64,000 nucleotides of DNA from Rhynchopus euleeides (GCA_963210315.1 OY723308.1:186001-250000), one strand, 5' to 3'. Positions 35,001 through 44,549 are shown, counted from the stretch's first letter. Notes: generated by a model not told the origin, from the letters alone. Made by a program: numbers and translations.

Positions 35001-35148
35001 ACGTCTCCTGGATGCCGAGGACATGTGCAGGAACTTCGAGGACGTCATCCCAGTGGGCTGCCAGGGAGGTCACATTCAGCGAGGCGATGACCAGGTTGTT
35101 CGTGGGACCTGGGTTCGTCTCAATATCCCCACTCAGAAGCAGAGACAT
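29065..35148 (-). CDS. LINE-A ORF2: 2A-like leader, AP endonuclease, reverse transcriptase, Cys/His domains
   Basis: 2,027 aa from ATG 35148; an in-frame GTG six codons upstream is less likely. Residues 1-15 are a 2A-like sequence, LLLSGDIETNPGP. The apurinic-type endonuclease is at about 20-280 (SLNVTSL, QET, GDLNTD, SRIDYVLL, NHW). The reverse transcriptase spans about 560-880 with LALDFQKCFD near 705 and SFADD near 800; LQGCPISVILINALLS lies between. After a long acidic stretch comes a C-x2-C-x8-H-x4-C knuckle (CVHC...DHLWWVC, about 1205), then a second Cys/His cluster at about 1510-1575 (CNAHSKPRCDLC ... RCGACAKAETCCEAGHH), Asp/Ser-rich linkers and a basic C-terminus ending PCGVT. No RNase H is seen. 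It is much longer than typical LINE ORF2s because of the post-RT extension. Confidence 0.9.
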   Translation of the reverse strand: MSLLLSGDIETNPGPTNNLVIASLNVTSLAAHWDDVLEVPAHVLGIQETCCSRAEQEANDWQLKGHDGKPPEWAALWGKPRPPRRSKHAPTGNVMKGSRGGGVATLVRQPCVSRTVQDTCLTAGFEDGRVMHSLVALGSGSTFLHVFVVYAHTGPDKKAAAAREALLHAVLFEAQVQIGDAPAVVLGDLNTDVDRSPTLRRALENSWVDAAVLQAAEDGEDPKPTYTTSRSSSRIDYVLLNHVAAQSFVSCSTSLAGVPNHWLVSVTLNAMALTQETLRYKVPREIPAPLPPPKPAAGTPTPPEPPDLPDLTPFYTMSEAGDVEGAWLHLSSACEKHLLTRSEIVESDAKPYMGRGLAREPKKVRVAAPTCISAGTVATGKELRYSGVISRLEHYVRSRSSTRGGQGSVSQELVRCWRNCHKVLKELPSDAGVTPTMLNSLPDVATVKKLLHRVRASLQRLNREAAAARRKRWRSTVAKMFTSDRRSLVTVLKGSPKESADTVKRADGSLTAEMVEMDTILQRAWGPILRMYSPDKPEPELEPFIQEFGDLVECHPMCVADITGDDLLELLKRRKKKSAACGVDGWRMDELQRLPLPLLEGFATFFNLVERTGKWPPGLMTALVSLIPKSEDLSPTNLRPITVTSSVYRLWACRRLLDIMEWQESWALDTQHGFRPKHRCDDVLMELTTLIEETLLDDTQQLYLLALDFQKCFDRVPQKLVLRLAEAMGMDQRILRPLRTMYRGLKRRFKMPLGVGKSFEVTNGILQGCPISVILINALLSVLFRAIEQRVPQVETQSFADDATLISQVDEASVQQAVDVVAGFCEMTGMALNVKKTIAMGIPKGSSAVRRKRPYIGTLGIGDATFPTKKAAPILGAKTCISDKLRERRNNAKLGSCEQLLHRLPSSPLGTRQRGEIVASNVVSRTIHGGSYAPVSDTAMKRHRSKLTTGIIGVKHPSRSVGATLSIINKSHLTDPATANAYTILRTLFDTCSRRPGLVSRLNSIKEKYEDHDTLSPKDALGPVGIALHTALPAAGLDWGDNILDCALGEMNLVQEDRSSRNHALREQLRRHAWRKLAEFRPSFAGIENGVDYLRTNELRLTTKNPMMAHALTVILIGGIFFATRWGRNNAYVSGGERDDASDALSSPPDPSDEGAATQEEECEEDEEAEEYEEAESEDAASEADDDPDAASPHAENADPPPEKCVHCADVLDDTPDHLWWVCSAFDCVRSEPQFAPLLAADRSDWPPCLARYGVVPEGFDVDVTLLHTLMGRIVLKRWELEAKSRGAKALVHPWTAALSLPAEPHDFDFSRIPDVPPGERIWKKADIALLRAFTGWLKALRWTDRGVVSNIELALDFEVYTGMQLPRTTEGTSDLPLPPLRERGRVLWTLMKHMMQLCQRTQLGKPWPAERQDRVGCLSSVGAGEVWGGVVPRPIFAGGAETITAIENSAKRAARVQKGDLTWGSDVYPDYTGINRAGRAAAWETPGPGPTRSASPVLVPDHLAIHDKTRVCNAHSKPRCDLCEGQERNYQTHLEACCRAHHSHDDGLSVRCCKKHKMTRCGACAKAETCCEAGHHEPPTDEDSEMCSADDDGSGDGHSAGGPSNGGDEEVDSCDDNDADGDSPPAAGGGDGDAGLSERDEAADAPSAAADDDDDGPPSEGCETALGQVATESAASYVYESGPVPERVEPPCSDVSSPGVDEVVACCDLELPPAPSLSSLPLPSLLKRLADVRDVADAAPFNKRQATCTVVSSLSGPCPDISSLRPFPNVASPPPLPENTPPPFRLVTDPGTQTTGGLGKSTKVLSSKRTAQSSQSEPGFTFLPPHVPSAAKREADALGAPDIPPPGKTPATCATVSALDVRPFPGLLPLPLCKGTHCPSFLSPRPLGAPVSKTKAVGQSDSKPPAVATGFLFDAPSRPLTTAKVKAWRWLLPPCAIDPIPHKVRLSKIHRQKRFRARAFPFDPPRQIRRSSDFLPSKWKVPRYFQRAAEVSPSELHSVEPPTFSVHVPFPILTKERSRSRPCGVT

Positions 35149-35184
35149 ACGCGCGGCGTCTGCCACTGAGCGTGGCGTGCGGAG

Positions 35185-36945
35185 TCACTGGTCCACCAGG
35201 GAGTTCTTTGTGCACGCGGCACAGGCGTGCAGTGTGCAGTTCGGCTCCAGGCAGGTGCGGCGCTTTCTACCAGCCTCAAGCTGCTTCTTGCAGAGGCCAC
35301 ACGTGAAGGAGGTGGGGTGCGCCACTGCCTGTCGCAGGAAGGTGTGCGCGTGCTCCATCCCGTCGCCTCCGGTCGAGGGCGTCGAGCGCGACCGCAGCGG
35401 AGAGAGGCTCGCCAGCACCTTGCCCATCGCTGAGGCAGCCTGGGACATCATGCCAGGCCCCTCGTCGTCCTTCCGCTTGCGCTTCCCCTGTCGCCTCATG
35501 TCGGAGTCGACGTCCTCCTCCTCATCATCCATGCCTTCGAGATCAACTGTCTCGTCCGCGGCGGTTGCGGCGGCTGCTACGGGGTCAGTCGTCGGGCCAT
35601 CATCAGTCTTTGCTGCAGAGGTTGTCGTAGAGGGCACCGCACCACCCAGCGGGGGGAAGTCCTCATCGGAGAGGTCTGGGCGCGGGGGGAGGCGGATCCT
35701 GCCGTCTCGCCGCGCACCCTTCTCCGGAACGAAACACTTGGCGGGGTTACGGCGTGTGTCCCCCCGCTCTGCCAGCCGCACCCACAGCGTGTTCTGCCCC
35801 TCTCTCGATAGGGCGTTGAAGGTGGGCGGCTGGTCCGCCGCCACGATGCAGGTCAAGCCACCCTTCGCCACGAAGGACGACTTGACGACTGCCGGCCACC
35901 CAGCGCGCTGCAGCTCCGCCTCCACCTCAGCCGCATGCTCCCGTGGCTTCGCACCCTGCACCACGTAGCGCGGCACGGCGACCTGCTTCTCCTCAGCAGC
36001 ATCTCCGAGCTTCGCGCGCAGCTCCTCCACAGCGTCTTTCCGCGCCGCACGGACAAACAGCGCGCGCGTTCCCACAGCAAGGCCAAGGGCCAGCTCTCCA
36101 GCCCGCTGCACCGCCTGCATCGCCTCCTGGCGCGTCACCTCCGAGCGCAGCTTCACCACGAGGTGAGACTCCCCCCCTTCACGGAAGGTCAACGCCCTCC
36201 AGAAGCACCCGTCCTTGCCGGAGCTCCTCAGCAGGCGCTCAACCGCCGAGGTGGGCACACGCACCTGGATGTCGCGGCGCCCCGGCTGGGAGCGCAGCAT
36301 CCACATGTGGTGGGAGTCCACCCCCAGCTCCGCGCACGCCGTCCGCACAGCGCGCCTGCACACCTTTTGCATCCCCAGGAGGGGGTGCTCTACCAAGCAG
36401 TCCCACACGCCGTCGGATGTGTGCCGCTTCACCACCGTGAAGGTGAGCACCTGCGTGGCTGGGGCGGGCGCTTGCTCCTGACGCGCAGCGTGCGCCACCT
36501 TCCCCGGTTGGGTGTGTCCGACCGCGCCAATCTTGCACACGTAGAAGGGGCGGATCCCTCCTCCCACGAGCCGCACCAGCCGCTCCTCGCCTCCCGTAAA
36601 GGGGCTCGTGGAGAGGACGGCGTACCCGACGGCACCCTCCACCTCCTCCGCCGCGTCCCGCATCTCGCCACAGGCGAGCTCCGCCTCCCGCGCCGACAGG
36701 GTCACCTTGAGCCCCATCTTCACGGAGCCGAACCCCGTGTCACCCGTCAGGACCGGCATACCCCAGTCCTGTTCCAGCACCTGCGGGGGCTGGCGCGGCT
36801 TCTGGACGACCTCCGTCCAAGCGCCCGCCTTGGGCTGCTTCGGCGCCTTCCCCTTCGCCGACTGCGTCTTCGGCGCGGGCTGCTGCTGCTGCGGCTTCTG
36901 CTGCGGCTGTTGTTGCTGCTGCGGCTTCTGCTGCGGCTTCTGCTA
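35185..36945 (-). CDS. LINE-A ORF1 (5'-truncated), RNA-binding-like protein with C-terminal zinc finger
   Basis: The frame is open from the 5' junction of the element; no start codon is left at the true beginning. A Gln/Lys/Pro-rich N-terminal repeat (QKPQQ) runs into a KAPKQPKAGAW segment, a possible RNA-binding core with no recognised fold, and DEDFPPLGG. An acidic patch, a KRKRK nuclear-localisation-like motif and a terminal Cys/His finger follow (FTCGLCKKQ ... CLEPNCTLHACAAC). It ends in TGA followed by C, and is in the same frame as ORF2, 12 sense codons before the ORF2 ATG. As in other LINEs it probably coats the element RNA; the sequence alone does not prove it. Confidence 0.8.
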
Positions 36946-36954
36946 CAAAAAAAC

Positions 36955-39900
36955 GTATTGCAATTTGGGTTAGCGTGCTGGCATCGCAGCCTGGCCCCGA
37001 AGGACCATACCGTGAGGAACCGGGCCCGCTATCCTACTCTTGCTCTACGTGACACCACACGGTTTCGCTCTCCTCCTCGTTGCGCTGTAAAGGAGGGGGG
37101 ACACACACACACTGGAAGCCGGAGATTGCGCCTGCTGATACTGAGGCGCAATCTTCGCGACGACGCGTTGAAAAGAGCGCGGAATAGCCGCCGAACGAAA
37201 GATGGTGGGAGAGGGGATGCAGCGGGTGCGCTTCGGAACCGCACGCAACACCTGCTTCTGGAGGAAACGAGAACGAGAAGGACGGACAGCACGTGTCTTG
37301 CGCTCCAAGAAGCGCAAGGCCTGTGAGGCCCGTGGGAAAGGGGAAGGCACGCCTGATCTAGCTGTGCTGATGATCGTGCGGGAGGAAGGAAAACCTGCTC
37401 TGTTGTTATGAAACGAGCATCGCTCCAGGGCAGATTCGTCTGCCTCCCGCATGTGCGCTACACGTTTCTGCGCGCGGGGAACCGAGGACTCAGAAGGGGA
37501 GGAAGGGGAGAAAGGAAGTCGACGCCCCACGTAAGGGCTCGGCGACGTGCACTCGTGGGAGAGCGTGTCGCCCCCCTGGTGAGACGGCGTTTCTGCCTGC
37601 CAGTCGGGAAGAGAGGGGGTTGCAGTGTCTAAAGGCACTAGGGGCTCCTGACATGGAGAGGGTGGTGGGGGTGACACAGTGTCTGATGGGGGACTAAGCC
37701 GAGTGTCGACGGGCTGAAAGCCCGGCGAGTCATCCACAACAAGGGAAGGTGCAGGCGAGAGAGGAAGGGGGGAAGCAAGTTCTGATGGGGACATGATACT
37801 ATCCTCGTCAGGCCGAAGGCTTGACGCTGAAATCGGTGAACCAGGGGACACGGGGGGTTGAGGTTCTACTCTTCTGTTGTTAAAGGAGCGTTGCCCCAGG
37901 GCAGATTCGCCTGTCTCCTGTATGGGTGCTACCCGCTTCTGCGCGCGGGGCACCGAGGACTCAGAGGGGAGAGAGGGAGAGAAAGGAAGGCGGCGCCCCA
38001 CGCAAGGGCTCGGAGATCTCCGTTGCGTGGCGCTCTCTGGGAGGGGCGGCGAGCCCGACTGCGGGGTCTGTAGCCCGTCCAACAGGTCTGTGTGCAGCAC
38101 GAGCTCCGGAGCCGGAGAGGGCGCCGGAGGCGGTGCTGTATCTGCTGGTGGAGCGAGACGAGCATCATCAGGCTGGGAGCCCGACGATTCATCCGCATCA
38201 AGCGTAACGTGCTCTGCACCCATCTTACGCGGGGTAGGGGAAGCAGGGGTATTCATTCGAGGGGAAGGCGAGAAAAGAAAACCAGGGAATTCGCGTGGGG
38301 TCAACGCAGATGACTCCGCAGAAGAACCCAACTCGCCCTCACTGGGCTGATCGTCGGGGCAGCAAAGAGCCAAATGCTCAATCACGCCCGGCCAAAGAAG
38401 AAGAAGAGACGCACACATGTCCCACTCTGGCTGTCGCACACACACTATCCCAGCCCCCCAGAGGGACGGGCCCTCGTCAGAGTGATCTAAACAAATGGCG
38501 GTGCGTTTCACGGCATCCTGCCCCATCGAGTCCTCGTCGGAGGCGTCCAGAACGATGGCGGTGCGTTTCACCGCAGCCGCAGCCGTCGTGTCGCTATCCA
38601 TCTCAGACGAGGGAGGGACTTCCTCGCTGGTGGAGCCCGCATCTGCAGCGTCGTCTCCATCATGCTCAGTGGCACCAGAGCTGCCCTCCTCTCCCTCGCT
38701 GTCAGAGTCGTCTTCGCAGCTGCTGCTGTCGTCATCCGTGCTCGCAACTTGGTCGACCCTGGGGGCGCGCCCATGGTGGCCGGCCGCGCAGCATGTCTTC
38801 ACATTGGCGCAGGTGCCGCATCGCGTCATGTGGTGTGTCTCACAACACATCACCTTCAGGCCGTCCGCGTGGTGGTGGTGGACGCGGCAACACGCAGCTA
38901 TCGTCAGTGCGTAATTCCGCTTGGCATTATCGCACTCGTCGCATTTCGGTTTCGAATGCGCGTTGCACACTTTCCGGGGGCCCAGAGACGTGCTCGCGAG
39001 CGACCGCGGCACTGGTACGGGTATAGCGCTGCGCGGCGGGGGCGGGCGTGGCCCATCCCATTGTGAGGCTCGCGTGGTCCGGGGGATCCCAGTGTAGTCT
39101 GGGAACACGTTTGTTCCCCACCTCACGATATTGCCGTCTGCATCGACGCCTGCGGCCGCACATGCCTGTTCTGCACTCGCCCCTAACGCCGCGATCGTCT
39201 CTGCGCCACCTGCGAACACGGGCCGGGGTGTCATCCCGCCCCAGACCTCTCCAGCGCCTACCGAGCAGAGGGAGCCGACCCGGTCCTCGCGTCGCGCAGG
39301 CCACGGGGTAGGAAGGCTTAGCTGGTCGCATAGCCTCTTCAGGCAGCCCATCATCGTCCAGAGGAGGTTGCCACGCTCGGCCATCGCGGGGTTGGAGGTT
39401 CGTGCCGAGCGCTCCGAGGGCTGTAACGCCTTCCCTGTGAAGATTTCGAAGTCAAGGGCGAGCTCGATGTTCGACACCGTGCCTTGCTTCGTCCATTGGA
39501 GCGCTGCGAGCCACGCAAGTATCGCCCTGAGAGACGCAGCGCTATACGGCCACAGCCGCGCTGCTGGCTTCTCTGGGATACTGGATACGTCGAAGTCAAA
39601 AGCCTCTGCCGGCCAGGAGAGAGCAGCCGTCCAGGGGTGCACGAGGGGTCCAGCGCGCCGCATCTTCGCCTCGAGCTCCCACCGCTTCAGCACGATGCGC
39701 CCCATCAGCGTGTGCAGCAAGGTCTCGTCTACCTGGAATCCCTCTGGCACCACGCCGTATCTCGCAAGGCACGGGGGCCACCCTGAGCGGTCCAGCTGCA
39801 GCAGGGGTTCGTACTGAGGTTGAGACCTGACGGAGTCAAACGCACTGCATGCCCACCAAAGGTGATCGGGCGTGTCACTGTCCGCACCATCGCAGTGTAC

Positions 39901-41270
39901 ACACAGCTTGGGGTCCCGTACGTCTGCCTCTTCAGCCGCCGGATCGGACACGATATCCCAGTCGAAGGAATCCTGAGAACCGAGCAGATCGGCGTCTCCC
40001 TGCTCCTCGTCCTCCTCCTCTTCGTACTCGCACTCCTCCTCTTCCTCAGCTTCTTCATCCTCTTCGTCCCCTTCCATAGCCGCGTCAGCAGCCGGTGAGG
40101 GAGATGGGGCATGGGATGAGGAGTCCGACGTCTCGTCTGTCGTCGCACGCCTGCCAGAGACGTAGGCGCCGTTGCGCCCCCATCGTGTCGCGAAGAAGAC
40201 ACCACCAGTAAGCACCACCGTCAGCGCCCGCGAGAGGTTCCCGTCCTTCGTCTCCAGGCGGAGCGCGTTCGTCCTGTCGTAGTCCACACCGTTTTCGATC
40301 CCCGAGAAGGAAGGACGGTGCTTCGCCAGCGCCTTCCAGCCCTGCCGCCGCAGATTGTCGCGCAGCGCATGGTTCCGGGAGGACCGTGGTTCACCGGCGA
40401 GACACATATCCCCGATGGCACAGTCACGGATGTCGTCGCCCCACTCTAGTCCAGCAGCAGGGAGGGCGACCGAGATCGCGATGCCCACAGGGCCGAGGGC
40501 GTCAGCAGAGGAGAGGGTCGGGTGATCCTCGTACAGCACAGCGATTCGGTTCATCCTGTCCACCATGTGTGGGATGCGCACACACGTGTCGAAGAGATTG
40601 CACAGGATCCGGTAAGAGTTGGCTATCGCCGGATCTACACGGTGGGCTTTGTGCAGGATGGTGAGCATCGCGCCTACACTGCGGGAGGGGTGCTTGACGC
40701 CGAGGATGCCTGTCGTTAAACGGCTTCGAAGACGCTGCGTCGCCGTCTTCGACAGAGGGGCAAACGCTCCGCCCGACACCGTGCTCGACACGACATTCGA
40801 CGCCACAATTTCCGCCCGTTGTCGTGTGCTCAGCGGAGAGGTCGGAAGTCGCATGAGCAGGGGTTTGTGGCTCTCGAGTCGCGCGTCGTTGCGGCGCACC
40901 TGCACCTTGTCAGAGACGCAGGCCTTTGCACCGAGGATCTTCGACGCTGTCTCAGTCGGGAGGATGTTGTCCTGAACACGCACCTGTCCCACGTATGGGT
41001 GTCGCCTCCTGAAACCCGACGAGCCCCTCGGGATCCCCATCGCCACCGTCTTCTTGACGTTGAGGGCCATGCCGGTGATGTTGCAGAAGCCTACCACGAC
41101 ATCGACAGCCTGCTGCACCGACGCCTCATCCTCCTGAGATACAAGCGTCCCATCGTCGGCGAAGGACTGCGAAGACACTGATGGCACGCGCACGTCGACG
41201 GCCTTAAACATGACCGAGAGGAGGGCGTTGATTGAGAGAGGAGGACGTTGAGGAGGGCGTTGACAAAAAA
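36955..41270 (-). mobile_element. LINE family B, 5'-truncated copy 1
   Basis: 3' end at the left, adjacent to AAAAAAACG. Its terminal sequence is similar to that of family A (both contain TTAGCG followed on the element strand by CCAA.ATTGCAA). It is 5' truncated within the reverse transcriptase just upstream of SFADD. The cut end carries three near-repeats of GAGGAGGRCGTTGA (about 41218-41264), looking like templated filler. Confidence 0.9.
37045..41211 (-). pseudogene. LINE-B ORF2, C-terminal 1,388 codons, copy 1
   Basis: Open frame beginning near MFKAVDV within the reverse transcriptase palm, with SFADDGTL close to the start; the endonuclease and the first catalytic Asp are absent. Downstream are the C-x2-C...H...C knuckle (CVHCDGADSDTPDHLWWAC), the second Cys/His cluster (CNAHSKPKCDEC ... 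TRCGTCANVKTCC), repeated VGRRLPFSPS and Ser/Pro-rich segments, a basic tail and PCGVT. Domain order equals LINE-A ORF2, but sequence identity is only moderate, so these are separate families. The first in-frame Met is internal and not a natural start. Confidence 0.9.
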
Positions 41271-41274
41271 AACG

Positions 41275-41348
41275 TTTGCTATGTTGGATTAGCGGATCCG
41301 CATCGTACAGAACGTCTACGAAAGACGACGCACGAGAACTGATACGCT
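41275..41348 (-). mobile_element. LINE-A 3'-end fragment (~74 bp)
   Basis: Identical to the first ~70 bases of the family A 3' end (TTTGCTATGTTGGATTAGCG onward). It stops at GATACGCT before the ORF2 stop codon and passes straight into decamers. Repeated at 48869-48942. Confidence 0.9.
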
Positions 41349-41464
41349 AAAAATCACAAAAAAACACAAAAAATCGCAAAAAATCGCGACCGCCTTTTGT
41401 GATTTTTTGTGATTTTTGGTGTCCCGTTTGTGATTTTTTGCGATTTTTTTGCGATTTTTTGTGA
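41349..41464. repeat. Decamer core with inverted arms
   Basis: AAAAATCAC/AAAAAATCGC units, then CGACCGCCTTTTGTG, then TGATTTTTTG-type units in opposite polarity and TGTCCCGTTTGTG. The same core occurs at 48943-49058 and, directly inside the right boundary inverted repeat, at 58988-59069. Confidence 0.85.
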
Positions 41465-41924
41465 GTTTCCAGTGCAGAGGGGGCCCGGTACCTGCGCGCG
41501 TCCTGTCGGACTGAGGCTGGCATGGTGGGGCTAGCGCAGCAGGTTCTACTTTTGCCGTCGGGCTCTTAGCGCAGAAACATGCATAACCCGAACAACAATG
41601 CTCGAAGGCAAACAAGCCGCGTGACCGGGGTTGAGCTGCTGTAGCGAGGCCGCGGCGTAAAAGAGGGCTGGGCTAGTTTCTACCATTCCAGCCCACCCAG
41701 CAGGCAGCACACCACACCCCATCTCCCCACCCAGCGGGACCCCCCTCTCGGATTTTTCAAAACCCCGTTCTTTTGAATATTTGGGGCCCGTGCGGATCGT
41801 GGTGGGGTCATTTTGGCCATGGGGTGCCTCTTGATACCCCTTACTGGGAAACTCCAATTGGGTGAAGTACCCCTGTCCAGAGGGGTACTTTCCTACAGGT
41901 ACCCCCACCCAAAAAAAATTTCCG
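41465..41924. repeat. Mosaic block C
   Basis: About 460 bp between decamer tracts. It contains a reversed copy of the ATGGCCAAAA dispersed repeat (about 41757-41850) and no gene. Repeated at 49059-49518. Confidence 0.8.
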
Positions 41925-41965
41925 GCGCAAAAAAAATCACAAAAAATCACAAAAAATCGTCAGCT
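41925..41965. repeat. Decamer tract between blocks C and D
   Basis: Three AAAAAATCAC/G units joining two unrelated blocks. Repeated at 49519-49559. Confidence 0.9.
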
Positions 41966-42495
41966 GATTGAGGGTGTGATATGAGGGTTCTATCCAACAA
42001 GGATATCAAGGCGGCACTTTCAAAGTCCTGCCAAGGACAGCGCCACGTGGGTGTGTGCTTCTGATATATGTTATGTCATCATGTGAACCCTCCCCAGCGT
42101 GTGCCAACATCCCTGACACGCTCACGAAAAGCATGACACGGAGAAAACAGGTGCCGAAACAACCTGCCGAGCACACGGGTAGTGCCACGTTGATCCACGC
42201 AGCGATCTCCCATGACAGGAAGCCTTGTCGCCACGGCAGAGTCGCCGCAGACTGTGGGAGAGGTGTCGCCAGTCACCTTGAGGTTGCAGTGTGTCATCAG
42301 GCTAAGACCCGTGCCCTCTTCACCTCCCCTGTTAGGTTGCTCCCATATCGTTGCCTGCTTTGGGGCCTGAAGGACATAGGGGTCCAGCAGGCACTTGAGC
42401 ATCGCAAGGCATGAGTGGCTGTTTCAAACTCCTGGTGCAAGCACCCGTCATGGTCTGGGGAAGCCCTCCCAGGTAGTTTAACGTCTTGCCCAGGA
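41966..42495. repeat. Mosaic block D
   Basis: About 530 bp of sequence not recognised elsewhere in the window, ending CCCAGGAC then one decamer. Open frames of about 110 codons overlap on both strands; no domain is seen. Repeated at 49560-50089. Confidence 0.75.
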
Positions 42496-42504
42496 CAAAA
42501 AATC

Positions 42505-42791
42505 GTTTGCTATGTTGGATTAGCGGATCCGCATCGTACAGAACGTCTACGAAAGACGACGCACGAGAACTGATACGCTATCCAAGTCATTTACTAAGTC
42601 ACACCACACGGGCGCGATCTGCTCCTTTCTTTTGTTAAAATAGGGAAAGGCACGTGAACACTGAAGGTCGGAGGCTCCACCGAATGAAGCTCGGAGGGTG
42701 ATACCTCGGCCGCGCGTTGAAAATAGCGCGGGACCTTCCACTTACTGGGAAGGAAGTCTGATGAACGCCTGATCTGGCGGGGGGGGTCAAA
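42505..42791 (-). mobile_element. LINE-A 3'-end fragment (~285 bp)
   Basis: Matches 28980-29262 of the large family A copy, including the PCGVT stop region. 5' truncated, then straight into CATAGCAC and decamers at 42792-42837. Repeated at 50099-50385. Confidence 0.9.
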
Positions 42792-42844
42792 ACATAGCAC
42801 AAAAAATCGCAAAAAAACGCAAAAAATCACAAAAAACATAGTGT

Positions 42845-44510
42845 CATAACGGCCGTCATGGACGGAGTGGATTTTCTGAGAATTCACTACCTCAGTTCCC
42901 GCTACCGAAATATAAAAACGGCCGTTTTCATGTTTTGTTGGCGAAAAAACGGCCGTTTTTTCCCCCTCCTATTTTCCTTCGGAGATTCGCCTCCTGCTTT
43001 CCGTACCGAGCTGAGGAAACACACTTGACAACTCCCTGTTGCCTGCACATGACATTGGGCACTGCGATTCTCTGTCGACTGTACAAATAAAAATGGCTTC
43101 CGCCCTGCCTGTCGCTCGACAAGCAGCAGACACCCGAGAGCAGAGAGGAGTGTAGCAGCCCGGTTCGCCCCCGGGTTGTCCCAGAAATCCAGCACACCCT
43201 CGGAACGTGGTGGCCTAGTCGTAGATCACCCAGGCCCTGCTCGTGACCTCCCCGAAACAGAGGGGAGGTGGCACCGGAGTTCTGACACCCCTACGACTCA
43301 TGCGGCCGTACGCGCTCGGGCACAGACGGCGGACCGCAAACCAGAAGGACTTCCCTGATTCCGTGCCGTCCCACCTTCTGCGCATGCGGTCGCCAGCCCA
43401 GGCCAGCTCTCCTGCCAGGGGCACTGGGGGGTCGTACTTCCCCACCTCAGACACTTTCTCGATGACATTCACAATGTCGGTGTGCACTGCGTCGACAGGG
43501 GCACGCCGTTGGCACACCCAGCTGCGCATCGCAGTACTTCTGGAGCAGCGATGCGAGGGGTGCCGTCAGGCGGACGGCGGCCTGCAGGTGGGACTCGAGC
43601 CCAGCGATTTCGTGGGCATCTCTGCCAACCGCAGAAGCGACGCACACGCACACGCACACACTGTCCTGCAGCGGGCCCGGAAGATTGTATAAATGCCCGG
43701 GGACGTGGTGCAAGGTGCAGATCCACTTAAGCGGTGCAGGTAGTGTGTGTCGGAGAGAAGCGGGATCGCACGGCCGGTGGTGCCGTCTTGGTCGCCTGCT
43801 TCTCCCTCTCAGCTGCGTCAGAGATGTGGCACAGCACATCCTTCAGCGCCAGTGCGGTCGTGAACCCATCCAGCTGGTGCTGCATATTGCCCGGGATGAT
43901 CGCCCGTGCCTTCGGGAATAAATCAGCGAAGGTGGTGTCCTTCTCATCCGGGGTGCTGTCGCCGAGATCAAGGGAAAGCTCTGTCGGAAGAGCCCTGATG
44001 CCAGTGAGCGACACCTGCCCACCTATGCCTGCACGGTCATCCACGACACACGTGCCTAGATTGGCCGCAACCATGTTCAGCCCCTCCTCGGGACACTTCT
44101 TGACAGCATCATGCACCAGGCCAGCCGGTGATCCGGTGAACAACGCACCCCGGGCGATCCGAAGTTGCAAGCCTGCCACTGAGGGTATCGCACTCCGACA
44201 GCGCCAGCTGTTTCCCTGGCTCTGCACTTTCAACGCTGCGTTCTTCTTCTTCTTGATATGGCGCGGTCCGTCAAAGTGGTCCACGAAGTCTGAACTCTTC
44301 GCATCATACTTGAAGGCGCGCTCACAATGCTTGCTGCAGGGTATCCCTTGCAGTGGGGAGGCACTCCTGGTGGTGGGATCTCGCCTGCTGACCCACGCCC
44401 CATACAAAATTCCCAGGTAAAAAAAACGGCCGTTTTTTAAAATGCTGAAAATCAGCGGCCGTTTTTGCAAGTCCACAAAATACAAGGGAATTTTTAAAAC
44501 GGCCGCTATG
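42845..44510. mobile_element. Mosaic block F: CGGCCG-bordered candidate DNA transposon remnant
   Basis: Begins CATAACGGCCGT and ends with the near-complement AACGGCCGCTATG. Near each end are extra palindromes AAACGGCCGTTTT (42909-42960 and 44425-44505). Inside, on the minus strand, about 43727-44370 encodes a peptide with CSKHCERAFKYDAKSSD followed by DHFDGPRHIKKKK, a BED/C2H2-like finger, and 43215-43529 another protein-like frame. These could be exons or pieces of a hAT-like transposase or a captured host gene. No target duplication is found. Repeated at 50439-52104. Confidence 0.5.
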
Positions 44511-44516
44511 CAACCA

Positions 44517-44549
44517 TGAAAAAAAATCACAAAAAATCACAAAAAAACG
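44517..44549. repeat. Decamer tract at the macro-repeat joint
   Basis: AAAAAAAATCAC AAAAAATCAC AAAAAAACG, directly followed by the family B 3' end. The same joint recurs at 52111-52143. Confidence 0.9.

Larger units (their letters stand above)
28980..36945 (-). mobile_element. LINE family A, nearly full length (APE-type non-LTR retrotransposon)
   Basis: On the minus strand: ORF1 (5' end missing), ORF2, an 83-bp 3' UTR, and a 3' terminus ...CGCTAATCCAACATAGC that originally continued AAACG(T)n into the decamer (now displaced by the TIR element). The 5' end is cut inside ORF1 at about 36945, directly against a decamer remnant and the 3' end of a family B LINE. Both visible frames are open, and a second copy of the 3' 2.3 kb at 56705-58987 is almost identical, so the family was active recently. 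Confidence 0.9.
36947..44540. repeat. Macro-repeat unit 1 (7,594 bp)
   Basis: Tandem unit containing a family B LINE fragment, two family A 3' ends, decamer core, and mosaic blocks C, D and F. Unit 2 repeats it at an exact offset of 7,594 bp with very few substitutions (seen near 37354, 37793 and 42863). Confidence 0.95.

Noticed and set aside
38295-39026. Long plus-strand frames opposite LINE ORF2 (also at 45889, 53483, 32645 and 35935)
   Set aside because: Antisense shadows of GC-rich LINE coding sequence with Arg/Pro/Ser-rich composition and no domain.
43727-44530. 267-codon minus-strand frame called as a complete gene
   Set aside because: Its first ~50 codons are translated A/T-rich and CGGCCG border sequence; only the middle looks protein-like. 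I list it as part of a remnant, not as a gene.
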